Shown here in pieces: positions 56,963 to 64,000 of a stretch of DNA of 64,000 nucleotides. The stretch's first letter is position 1, and every line of letters begins with the position of its first letter. Where the stretch lies: contig NZ_BMCG01000001.1 of NCBI RefSeq assembly GCF_014635065.1, forward strand, positions 372,001 to 436,000, written 5' to 3'. This stretch comes from Oxalicibacterium flavum (lineage in GTDB: Bacteria > Pseudomonadota > Gammaproteobacteria > Burkholderiales > Burkholderiaceae_D). The notes under the pieces were generated by a model. That model was given only the letters and a program-made list of their open reading frames with translations, ran no database searches and had not been told where the DNA came from. The position numbers and the translations under genes are program-made.

Positions 56963-57901
56963 ATGAACAAGGACTTGCTCTTTATCGCATCGATCGTGCT
57001 GCTCGCCTGCGCTGCCGCCCTGCTCGGCTCCGCATTGCTGCGCCGTGTCTGGGACATGATGCACAGCGAACGCTCGCTCAATCGCCGTATCGACACGCAG
57101 GAACGTTCTCAACCAGCCGCCGCAGTTCCGCCGCAACGCTGGCTGGATCGACTCACGACCCACGGCGCGCGCTGGCTCGATACCCCGCTCGGCCGCCATC
57201 TGGTGGCACTGGAAGATCGCCGCCTGCTGGACCAGTGCGGCGTCAACAACGTGCGTGGGCAAACCATCTTCTTTCTGATGCGCGTGGTGCTCGGCATCGG
57301 CCTGCCTGTAATCGGATGGAGCCTTCTCGAAGAACACAGTCTGCGCAACCTCGCACTTGTCCTTTTCTTCGGATTCGGCGTCGGTTACATGGGGCCGAAA
57401 TGGGCCATGCAACGCGTCGCGGCCGATCGCCGGCGCCAGGCGGCCGAGGAACTGCCGCTGCTGATCGACCTCTTGCGTCTGCTGCAAGGCATCGGCATGT
57501 CCATCGACCAAAGCCTGCACATCGTCGAAAACGAGTTTGCCTCCACCATGCCCGTGCTGAATCGCGAACTGCGTTTCGCAAGCCAGCAATATGCCAATGG
57601 CCGCAGCCGCGAACAATCGCTGAAGCGGCTGGCCACGATCTTCGACAACGAAGACATCCACGCCATCACCCGGCTGATTATCCAGGTCGATCAGTATGGT
57701 GGCGCCGTACAGCAGCCCCTGCAGCAGTTCAGCGACCGCATACGCGAGCAGCGCAAACTCGATATGAAGGAACAGGTCGGCAAGCTGACCGTCAAGATGA
57801 CTGGCGTCATGGTCCTCACCCTGCTGCCCGCCCTGTTGATCATCACCGGCGGATCGGGCTTTCTCGCCATCGTGCGCACACTGTCCAGTATGGGAAATTG
57901 A
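56963..57901 (+). CDS. tadC: Tad pilus inner-membrane platform protein TadC
   Basis: This 312-residue protein is the second platform member with a type II secretion F domain: 'ELPLLIDLLRLLQGIGMSIDQSL' and 'ITRLIIQVDQYGGAVQQPLQQF'. It ends with 'LTVKMTGVMVLTLLPALLIITGG', the last membrane segment. It lies 7 nt after tadB and 2 nt before tadD. Confidence 0.94.
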   Translation: MNKDLLFIASIVLLACAAALLGSALLRRVWDMMHSERSLNRRIDTQERSQPAAAVPPQRWLDRLTTHGARWLDTPLGRHLVALEDRRLLDQCGVNNVRGQTIFFLMRVVLGIGLPVIGWSLLEEHSLRNLALVLFFGFGVGYMGPKWAMQRVAADRRRQAAEELPLLIDLLRLLQGIGMSIDQSLHIVENEFASTMPVLNRELRFASQQYANGRSREQSLKRLATIFDNEDIHAITRLIIQVDQYGGAVQQPLQQFSDRIREQRKLDMKEQVGKLTVKMTGVMVLTLLPALLIITGGSGFLAIVRTLSSMGN

Positions 57902-57903
57902 TC

Positions 57904-58734
57904 ATGACGAATCCACCTCTTCCGCGCTTCGGCAAGCTGTTGCTCCTGACTTCGGCACTCTGCGCAGTAGGCGCCTGCACCACCATCAAGGATTCGAATG
58001 CCCTGATGCAGCAGCACGAAACCATGATGCGAAAGCAGACCGCCGATAACGCGCAGCCGCAGATCGACAACAAGCAGGTCTATCTCGACATGATCAAGAC
58101 CATGCAGGGCCGTTCCCTTTATTTTGCTTCGCTGGCGCATATCGATGCCTATGAAGCCGCGCATGGAGCAAGTCCGCAAACCCGCCGCCTGCGTGCGGAT
58201 GCATTGCGTGCAAGCGGCCAGGAAGACGCCGCACGACAGCAATATCTGTCATTGCTGAACACCGAAGAAGCAGCCGCAGCCCATCATGGGCTAGGCCTGC
58301 TGGCAGCGCAGGCCGGCGACTATGCACGTTCCTCCGAACACCTGCGCGAAGCCATCCGCCTCGATCCGCTCGATGCACTGGCTCTCAGCGATCTCGGCTA
58401 TGCATGCCTGTTGCAAGGCGATATTGCATCCGCCCGTGTGCCATTGATCCAGGCAGCCGAGCTTGCTCCCGACAACCGCAAGGTCATCGGCAACCTCGCG
58501 CTGTATCTGATGCTGGCCGGCGACAACGCCAAGGCCGACGCATTGATGAACAAGACCGGTCTGCCGCAGGAAACCCGTGACGGCATCGCACGCCGTGCCC
58601 GCGATCTGCAGAACGGCACAAATGATCGGCAAGCAGTTGGTTCCAACGAGGCAAACCGGCAGCACATGAACGGCGGCATGCAATTGCGCCTGCAAACCAT
58701 GCTGGAACCTTCATTACGCATTCCGCCGCAATGA
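57904..58734 (+). CDS. tadD: TPR lipoprotein TadD
   Basis: From the ATG at 57904 this gives 276 residues with a lipobox near Cys25 ('LCAVGACTTI'). TPR repeats span about 75-225, for example 'AAHHGLGLLAAQAGDYARSSEHLREAIRLDPLD' in pattern and 'ALSDLGYACLLQGDIASARVPLIQAAELAPDN'. It probably acts as the pilotin that helps the secretin assemble. A longer reading frame upstream is an overlap with tadC in another frame and is not used. Confidence 0.9.
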   Translation: MTNPPLPRFGKLLLLTSALCAVGACTTIKDSNALMQQHETMMRKQTADNAQPQIDNKQVYLDMIKTMQGRSLYFASLAHIDAYEAAHGASPQTRRLRADALRASGQEDAARQQYLSLLNTEEAAAAHHGLGLLAAQAGDYARSSEHLREAIRLDPLDALALSDLGYACLLQGDIASARVPLIQAAELAPDNRKVIGNLALYLMLAGDNAKADALMNKTGLPQETRDGIARRARDLQNGTNDRQAVGSNEANRQHMNGGMQLRLQTMLEPSLRIPPQ

Positions 58735-58763
58735 CATCCACGGATCAAAAATACGGAGGCATC

Positions 58764-59090
58764 ATGCCCGCTCTAAATTCCCTCTCCAGCCTGAACAAAA
58801 GCATATACCTGCTCGCTTTTTGTACGCTCATGCTTGCCGGCATGGCAGCTCATGCCCAGGAAAGTCCAACGGAAGCCGACAGCACCACCCATGAGCAAGC
58901 ACCGACGCGGCGCATCGGCGAAGCGACGACAAACGCACTGCAAATGCAGGTGCAAGGCAGCCATGCAGGCGCCAATCTGCCCATCCTTGGCCCGGCAGCC
59001 AGTCTGAGCTGGCAGCGCTACCTGGACAGCTACAAGCACCCGATCCCGGAAACCTTCACCCGCACGCTTGACGAGGTCGGCACACGCTGA
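58764..59090 (+). CDS. DUF3613 family exported protein
   Basis: This 108-residue protein starts at the ATG at 58764 with GGAGGCATC before it. A signal peptide ends near 'AHAQE'. The conserved part is 'RIGEATTNALQMQVQGSHAGANLPILGPAASLSWQRYLDSYKHPIPETF' (pattern; G..T..L..Q..G..AG...P..G..A...Y.RY..S...PIPE.F), which is DUF3613. The family occurs in Tad loci, between tadD and tadG as here; its function is unknown. Confidence 0.85.
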   Translation: MPALNSLSSLNKSIYLLAFCTLMLAGMAAHAQESPTEADSTTHEQAPTRRIGEATTNALQMQVQGSHAGANLPILGPAASLSWQRYLDSYKHPIPETFTRTLDEVGTR

Positions 59091-59111
59091 CCGATATAGA
59101 AGAGACAGTCC

Positions 59112-60995
59112 ATGCGCATACCGTTGCGAAGCCAACAGACAAATCAGGATGGAAACATCCTGATAATGGCTTCCATCGTCCTGTCGACTGCCATCATCCT
59201 GCTGGCATCGATCGATATCGGCTTTCTGTTTTACCAGAAGCGCGAGTTGCAGAAAATTGCGGACATGGCGGCGATTGCGGGGGCGCAGCAGTTGGCAAAA
59301 GATGATTGCGCATCCGCTGTTCAGACTGCCATTGGAAATGCGCAACAGCATGGTTTCCCGCTTGCGCCAGAAGTGACGACCGGCTTGTGGGATCCGCAGA
59401 ACATATCGGATGACACGCAGTATTTTATTCCAGGAAACTGCAGCACATCCCCCAATGCCGTTCAGGTAAACGTCAATCGTAACTTCGGCAGTTTCTTCGG
59501 CGCATGGGTCAGCCAGAATGTGCACGCGAGTGCGATTGCAAAAAGCCCGTCATCACCATCCGCGGTCTTCTCGATAGGCTCTTCACTGCTTGAAGTAAAT
59601 ACTAATCAAAGCATTTTGGGGCCGTTGTTAAATAGTCCCCTTGGTATTCGACTTGGACTACGCCTACTGAGCAGTCAAGGCATTGCAGATACCACAGTCA
59701 AGCTTCTGGAATTCACAGATTTGGGGCTAAATACTGGTTCAGTTGATGGCCTGTTGGAAAGCCAGATTACCGTTGGCTCCTTACTGGACGCAATCGTTAC
59801 CGTATTAGGAAATCGAGGAAACGAAGACGTACATATTGATCTTGGTCTTCTAAACGACGAAGTTTCCCAAATAACATCCGCGATTGGCACAGTACAACTA
59901 AAAATCAGTGATCTATTGAACGTTGATGCAAATACCATTCAGGCGGAGAGCGTACTTGATAGCGAAATAAAAGTTTCGGATTTGATCGGTGTCGCCCTAC
60001 AAGCCGCCAACAAACATCAGGCTTTGACAGCCAATAACGCAATCAGCCTAGGTAATCTTGCAACAGTTGGGCTAAAGCTTGCCATCGTTGAGTCAGCCAA
60101 AATTGCAGTTGGCGGACCAGGTGTAACAGCGCATACAGCTCAAGTCAGGCTAATGCTCGACTTAAAATTACTCAATGCGACGAACAGCAATAACATTCTG
60201 GATCTCAATCTTGGAGTAGCCAGAATTAGATTGGGCCCAACTGCCGGACAAACCTTGTCACTTCCACTTCATCTCGAATTGGCATCTGGAACGGCCACGC
60301 TCGATGCACTTCGCTGTTTTCAGCCACCAGATCCACTCAAACATCACACAGAGATCAGCGCATCAACCGGCATCGTCCATGCATTCATGGGGAATCTTGA
60401 TTCAGCCTATACCAACGTCAGTCTTCCTTGGAACACATTGGTTTCCAATGCGATTGCTGATCGAAGTGCGTTTGCAGATTTACTTGCGCTACGCCTTCGC
60501 ACCAGCCTTCTTTTCGACATTGTTCCTGTCGCAGATGCCAGCGTAGCACTCAGAGCTTACGCAAATATTCCGATTGACAATAGTCATTCCCCACAATCCA
60601 TAGAGTACTTAGTTAATCCTGAACGCCCTGTATTAGAACAAAACCTCTACACCGATATATCGTCAAATACGAATCTTCTCCAAAGCATAAGACAAGGTCT
60701 TCTTGCTCCAGGAAATTTAGTAATTGATGAGAATGCCATTAAGAATCTCAGTATTCTAGGCATCGATTTATCAGCACTACAAACCATAGTTAACGCTCTG
60801 CTAGGTCAAATCAACACGATTACGGCATGGTTAATAGGGTTGCTTGGTACGTTGCTCGGCCCAGTATTCAATCTTCTGGACAGCTTAGTACTGTCACCCT
60901 TATTGGATGCGCTTGGCATCAACATTGGTAACGCCCAAGTGCATTTGATCGATGTCAAATGTGGCGCATCAAACAACGTCCGGCTCGTCCATTGA
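59112..60995 (+). CDS. tadG: TadG-like pilus protein with A/T-rich C-terminal region
   Basis: The protein has 627 residues. The N-terminus 'GNILIMASIVLSTAIILLASIDIGFLFYQKRELQKIADMAAIAGAQ' is typical of TadE/TadG proteins (about 14-60). It is followed by a long periplasmic region of unknown fold, with Cys near 74, 120, 399 and the end ('VKCGASNNVRLVH'), and 'ITAWLIGLLGTLLGPVFNLLDSLVL' near the C-terminus. From about 59580 the DNA is clearly richer in A/T and uses rarer codons than the neighbouring pilus genes. This suggests that the C-terminal part has a different history. No von Willebrand domain was seen. Confidence 0.82.
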   Translation: MRIPLRSQQTNQDGNILIMASIVLSTAIILLASIDIGFLFYQKRELQKIADMAAIAGAQQLAKDDCASAVQTAIGNAQQHGFPLAPEVTTGLWDPQNISDDTQYFIPGNCSTSPNAVQVNVNRNFGSFFGAWVSQNVHASAIAKSPSSPSAVFSIGSSLLEVNTNQSILGPLLNSPLGIRLGLRLLSSQGIADTTVKLLEFTDLGLNTGSVDGLLESQITVGSLLDAIVTVLGNRGNEDVHIDLGLLNDEVSQITSAIGTVQLKISDLLNVDANTIQAESVLDSEIKVSDLIGVALQAANKHQALTANNAISLGNLATVGLKLAIVESAKIAVGGPGVTAHTAQVRLMLDLKLLNATNSNNILDLNLGVARIRLGPTAGQTLSLPLHLELASGTATLDALRCFQPPDPLKHHTEISASTGIVHAFMGNLDSAYTNVSLPWNTLVSNAIADRSAFADLLALRLRTSLLFDIVPVADASVALRAYANIPIDNSHSPQSIEYLVNPERPVLEQNLYTDISSNTNLLQSIRQGLLAPGNLVIDENAIKNLSILGIDLSALQTIVNALLGQINTITAWLIGLLGTLLGPVFNLLDSLVLSPLLDALGINIGNAQVHLIDVKCGASNNVRLVH

Positions 60996-61022
60996 CTCTG
61001 CTCATCCGTGAACAGGACAACC

Positions 61023-61406
61023 ATGCAAACTAACAGCTTCGCACACAGCACCTTCCGCTATCTCAATCTCGACCATCTGATCGCCCCCTTTCTCATCAAG
61101 GCGATCTACTGGCTCGGCATTGTCGTGATTCTCAGTGCGGGCTTCGGCAGTCTGTTTGCCGGACAAGATGGCGGCCCTCGCATCGGTGTGCCCCTGACCG
61201 TCATCGGCGTACTGCTGACGCTGCTGCTGTGGCGCCTGTTCAGCGAATTGCTGATCCTCGCCTTCAACCTGCATGCACGCCTGACTGAAATCCGCGATCT
61301 GCTCACGCTGCGCCAGACGCGCGTGGAATCGCATCGCAAGGCGGCCAATGCGCCGTCCCTGAAAAGCCCCCGTCTGAATTCGCAAGGCAAAGTACAGCAT
61401 GATTAA
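61023..61406 (+). CDS. DUF4282 family small membrane protein
   Basis: The ATG at 61023 is preceded by CAGGA; a GTG 15 bases earlier is also possible. The product has 127 residues with two membrane segments (about 26-48 and 57-79) and '[22 protein letters not shown]', which fits DUF4282. The basic C-terminus is probably cytoplasmic. It overlaps the sigma-54 activator gene by 8 nt, so the two are co-translated. A membrane signal or anchoring role for the activator is only a guess. Confidence 0.8.
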   Translation: MQTNSFAHSTFRYLNLDHLIAPFLIKAIYWLGIVVILSAGFGSLFAGQDGGPRIGVPLTVIGVLLTLLLWRLFSELLILAFNLHARLTEIRDLLTLRQTRVESHRKAANAPSLKSPRLNSQGKVQHD

Positions 61407-62799
61407 ACCGAAAGTCGCTCCGGAAAATATCGACATCTACGTCTGGGAAGGCAAGTCCGATATTTTCGATCGCATTGCGCGCTGCCTGGTCAGCGCCGAC
61501 GTCGACGTGATTCGCGCCGACGGCATGGATTTCGTGCAGGAACAGGCACCTACCTCGCCTTCGATCGCCATCATTTCGGTCACGGTGATCGACAGCTTCG
61601 GCTTCAACACGCAGGAATGGCAGCGCACGCACGGCATGCCGGTGATCTGGGTGGCGGAAGCGCCGCGCGCCTACGATTCGCGCGTCTATCCGCCCGAGTA
61701 TTCGCACATCCTGATGCTGGATTTCACCTGCGCGGAACTGCGGCGCCAGGTATTCGCCGTGGCCGGCGAACTGCAGCGCAACGGCAGTGCCGGCAATCCG
61801 CGCGATCCGCTGATTGCCGAATCCGACGTCATGCGCAATCTGCTCAAGGAAACCCGTGCCTTCGCCGATTGCGATTCCAACGTGCTGATCACGGGCGAGA
61901 CAGGCGTCGGCAAGGAGCGCATTGCGCGGCTGCTGCATGATCACCACGGCCGCTACGGCAAGGGACCGTTCGTCGCCGTCAACTGCGGTGCGATTCCGGA
62001 CGGGTTGTTCGAGTCGCACTTCTTCGGCCATGCCAAGGGCGCATTCACCGGCGCCATGCTGGCGCACAAGGGTTACTTCGAACAGGCCGATGGCGGCACG
62101 CTGTTTCTCGACGAGATCGGCGACCTGCCGCTCTACCAGCAGGTCAAGCTGCTGCGCGTGCTCGAGCAGAACAAGGTGACAAGACTCGGCTCGACCACCG
62201 AGATCGACGTCAACTTCCGTCTCGTCACCGCCACCAACCGCAACCTGCGCGAGCTGGTGCGGCAGGAGATGTTCCGTTCCGACCTCTACTACCGCATGGC
62301 CGTCATCGAACTGCGCGTGCCGAATCTGGAAGAACGCGGCGAGGTCGACAAGATCGCGATCTTCAAGGGCATCATCCAGCAGATCTTCAGCAACGAGAAA
62401 CGCGATGCCGATGCCGCGCCCGAGATACCGGACTGGCTGTTGCGCATGGTGGCCTGCACCCGCTTCCTCGGCAATGTACGCGAACTGCGCAACATCGCCG
62501 AACGCGTGACCATCATTCGCCGCCAGTTCGGCGAATGGGATCGCGGCGCCATCGATCGCGTGTTTCTCGCACTGCGCGAATTCCAGGACGATGCACGCGA
62601 GGCCGAAAGCAACAGCGGCAAACCCAAGTGGGATGCCGCCGACCGCAAGCGCATCATCGAGGCGCTCGATGCGCACAACTGGCGGCGCCAGGATACGGCC
62701 AACTACTTGAAGATGAGCCGCAAGGTACTGTGGGAGAAGATGCGCAAGTTCGAGATCATCAGCGGCGATACCGCGACGCGCGAGGATCTGGACCCTTGA
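61399..62799 (+). CDS. Sigma-54-dependent transcriptional activator (AAA+), probable regulator of the Tad locus
   Basis: The protein has 466 residues. The N-terminal domain (about 1-125) is not a clear receiver: '[11 protein letters not shown]' has no obvious phosphoacceptor setting. The AAA+ domain has Walker A 'GETGVGKE' (166-173), the sigma-54 contact loop GAFTGA (214-219), Walker B 'GGTLFLDEI' (232-240) and the arginine-finger region '[11 protein letters not shown]'. A Fis-type helix-turn-helix ends the protein ('[24 protein letters not shown]', pattern). Its GAFTGA loop fits the sigma-54 promoter at 46145, the likely target. A terminator follows. Confidence 0.93.
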   Translation: MIKPKVAPENIDIYVWEGKSDIFDRIARCLVSADVDVIRADGMDFVQEQAPTSPSIAIISVTVIDSFGFNTQEWQRTHGMPVIWVAEAPRAYDSRVYPPEYSHILMLDFTCAELRRQVFAVAGELQRNGSAGNPRDPLIAESDVMRNLLKETRAFADCDSNVLITGETGVGKERIARLLHDHHGRYGKGPFVAVNCGAIPDGLFESHFFGHAKGAFTGAMLAHKGYFEQADGGTLFLDEIGDLPLYQQVKLLRVLEQNKVTRLGSTTEIDVNFRLVTATNRNLRELVRQEMFRSDLYYRMAVIELRVPNLEERGEVDKIAIFKGIIQQIFSNEKRDADAAPEIPDWLLRMVACTRFLGNVRELRNIAERVTIIRRQFGEWDRGAIDRVFLALREFQDDAREAESNSGKPKWDAADRKRIIEALDAHNWRRQDTANYLKMSRKVLWEKMRKFEIISGDTATREDLDP

Positions 62800-62823
62800 C
62801 GCAAGCGTGCCGTTCCCAAAAAC

Positions 62824-62855
62824 AAAAACCCCGCGTCATGCAACGCGGGGTTTTT
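62824..62855. terminator. Bidirectional terminator, activator gene / rplS
   Basis: AAAAACCCCGCGT and ACGCGGGGTTTTT flank a 6-nt loop. Confidence 0.93.
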
Positions 62856-62895
62856 GTTGTGAAGGAAACCGGAGAGCCGGCTTCGCTTCGGCCGA

Positions 62896-63279
62896 TTATT
62901 CCGCAGCCTTGGCAGCGGAACGACGGCTCGGCAGTTTTTCCTTGATACGTGCCGACTTGCCCGAACGATCGCGCAGGTAGTACAGCTTGGCACGACGCAC
63001 GTCACCGCGACGCTTGACTTCGATCGAGGCGATCAGCGGCGAGTACAGCTGGAACGTACGCTCCACGCCTTCGCCCGACGAGATCTTGCGAACGATGAAG
63101 TTCGAGTTCAGACCACGGTTGCGGCGCGAGATCACGACGCCTTCGTAAGCCTGTGCACGCTTGCGCGTACCTTCGACGACGTTGACGTTCACCACCACCG
63201 TATCGCCAGGGGCGAAGTCGGGGATGTTCTTGCCCAGACGGGCGATTTCTTCCTGCTCGAGTTGCTGGATCAGATCCAT
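62896..63279 (-). CDS. rplS: 50S ribosomal protein L19
   Basis: This 127-residue L19 lies at the 30S-50S interface of the ribosome. The full family pattern is present: '[20 protein letters not shown]', '[19 protein letters not shown]', '[15 protein letters not shown]' and '[19 protein letters not shown]'. AAGGAGCAAAAA precedes the ATG. It follows trmD on the same strand, as in the common rpsP-rimM-trmD-rplS operon. Confidence 0.98.
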   Translation of the reverse strand: MDLIQQLEQEEIARLGKNIPDFAPGDTVVVNVNVVEGTRKRAQAYEGVVISRRNRGLNSNFIVRKISSGEGVERTFQLYSPLIASIEVKRRGDVRRAKLYYLRDRSGKSARIKEKLPSRRSAAKAAE

Positions 63280-63387
63280 TTTTTGCTCCTTGAACCATCA
63301 TGCCGGCGCCTTGACTGCCTTGCCCGGTAGAGGATGGGGTTACACACATTGCGGAACCGGGACTGCATTCCGCGCGATACTGCTACT

Positions 63388-64000
63388 TCAAACCTGCAAA
63401 CTGCTCAAAAACCGTTCGTCGGCCCGCGTCAGCAAACCTGCTTCACGTGCCTTGGCGATCAGGTCGGGGCGCTTGGTCGCCGTGGCTTCCAGTGCGCGCT
63501 CGCGTCGCCATTTTTCGATCTCGGCGTGGTTGCCGCCCATCAGCACCGGCGGCACTGCCACGCCTTCGTGCACTTCCGGCCGCGTGTAGTGCGGACAATC
63601 GAGCAGGCCGTTGACGAAGCTATCCTCGACTGCCGAGGCATCGTCGTGCAGCACGCCCGGCAGTTGCCGTATCACCGCATCCATCAGCGCCATCGCCGGC
63701 AATTCACCGCCCGACAGCACGAAGTCGCCAAGGCTGATTTCCTCATCGACGCAAGCGTCGAGAAAACGCTGATCGACTGCCTCGTAGCGGCCGCACAGCA
63801 ACACCAGGCCGGGCTCCATCTTCAGCTGCATCACGCGTTCATGCGTGAGCGGCCTGCCTTGCGGCGACAGATAAATCACTTTCGGTATCGGCAGCTCGGC
63901 CGCCACCTGCCGTGCCTTGGCTGCCTGCACCGCCGCTTCCAGCGGCTTGACCAGCATCACCATGCCGGGACCGCCGCCATAGGGCCGGTCATCGACGGTG
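63388..64000 (-). CDS. trmD: tRNA (guanine37-N1)-methyltransferase, 5' end outside window
   Basis: The frame stays open to the right edge, so the N-terminus is missing; about 204 codons are visible. TrmD methylates G37 of tRNAs reading CNN codons, using S-adenosylmethionine in a trefoil-knot fold. '[13 protein letters not shown]' at the window edge, '[13 protein letters not shown]', '[18 protein letters not shown]' and '[14 protein letters not shown]' are its hallmark motifs. It is 108 nt upstream of rplS and co-directional. Confidence 0.97.
   Translation of the reverse strand, partial: TVDDRPYGGGPGMVMLVKPLEAAVQAAKARQVAAELPIPKVIYLSPQGRPLTHERVMQLKMEPGLVLLCGRYEAVDQRFLDACVDEEISLGDFVLSGGELPAMALMDAVIRQLPGVLHDDASAVEDSFVNGLLDCPHYTRPEVHEGVAVPPVLMGGNHAEIEKWRRERALEATATKRPDLIAKAREAGLLTRADERFLSSLQV

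Overview
The window looks like chromosome from a high-GC betaproteobacterium, most plausibly in or near the Oxalobacteraceae. The basis is gene content and codon use: trmD-rplS order, a Tad pilus locus, type-2 PyrF, a MaeB fused to a phosphotransacetylase domain, NsrR/Hmp, and a COG0523/gamma-carbonic-anhydrase pair. Genus was not determined. No tRNA, rRNA, CRISPR array, insertion sequence or phage gene was seen.

Region 1 (1-13.8 kb) is a tandem array of iron-type cell-surface signalling modules. There are three complete sets of ECF sigma factor, FecR anti-sigma regulator and TonB-dependent transducer with an N-terminal STN domain. The tail of a fourth receptor lies at the left edge. Each sigma gene has a Fur-type box about 72-75 nt upstream of a GTG start and a hairpin just before its Shine-Dalgarno sequence. 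The second and third sigma genes share an identical 61-bp leader block. A DUF3016 lipoprotein gene with its own Fur-type core sits between the array's first two members.

Region 2 (13.9-16 kb) holds a small membrane protein, then a gamma-carbonic anhydrase and a COG0523 metallochaperone GTPase behind two perfect TGCAAC-N3-GTTGCA palindromes, which suggests zinc-responsive control. Region 3 (16.2-24.7 kb) is a signalling cluster: CheW, an MCP with a CheR-docking type tail, a CHASE3-GAF hybrid kinase with three receivers, CheR, a receiver-less CheB and a receiver-kinase protein. Region 4 (24.7-26.5 kb) is flavohaemoglobin Hmp with its likely repressor NsrR, each behind a matching palindromic site.

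Region 5 (26.7-45.8 kb) is mostly housekeeping: a 5'-nucleotidase, MaeB, a rubredoxin-reductase-like flavoprotein, ThiL-PgpA-CinA/PncC, PyrF, a LemA/TPM-domain trio, gamma-glutamyltransferase, PBP4-type DacB, a CHASE-PAS-GGDEF-EAL protein, a CobD/CbiB-family membrane protein and a CoA-type Nudix hydrolase.

Region 6 (45.8-62.8 kb) is the most interesting accessory locus. A well-matched sigma-54 promoter, with a possible upstream enhancer palindrome, drives an unusual repeat-rich lipoprotein. A TpsB-type outer-membrane transporter follows, then a complete Tad/Flp pilus set (Flp, CpaA, TadE, CpaB, CpaC, CpaE/TadZ, TadA, TadB, TadC, TadD, a DUF3613 protein, TadG). The locus closes with a DUF4282 protein overlapping a GAFTGA-containing sigma-54 activator. 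I infer that this activator controls the locus through the sigma-54 promoter. The right edge (62.9-64 kb) is rplS and the 5'-truncated trmD.
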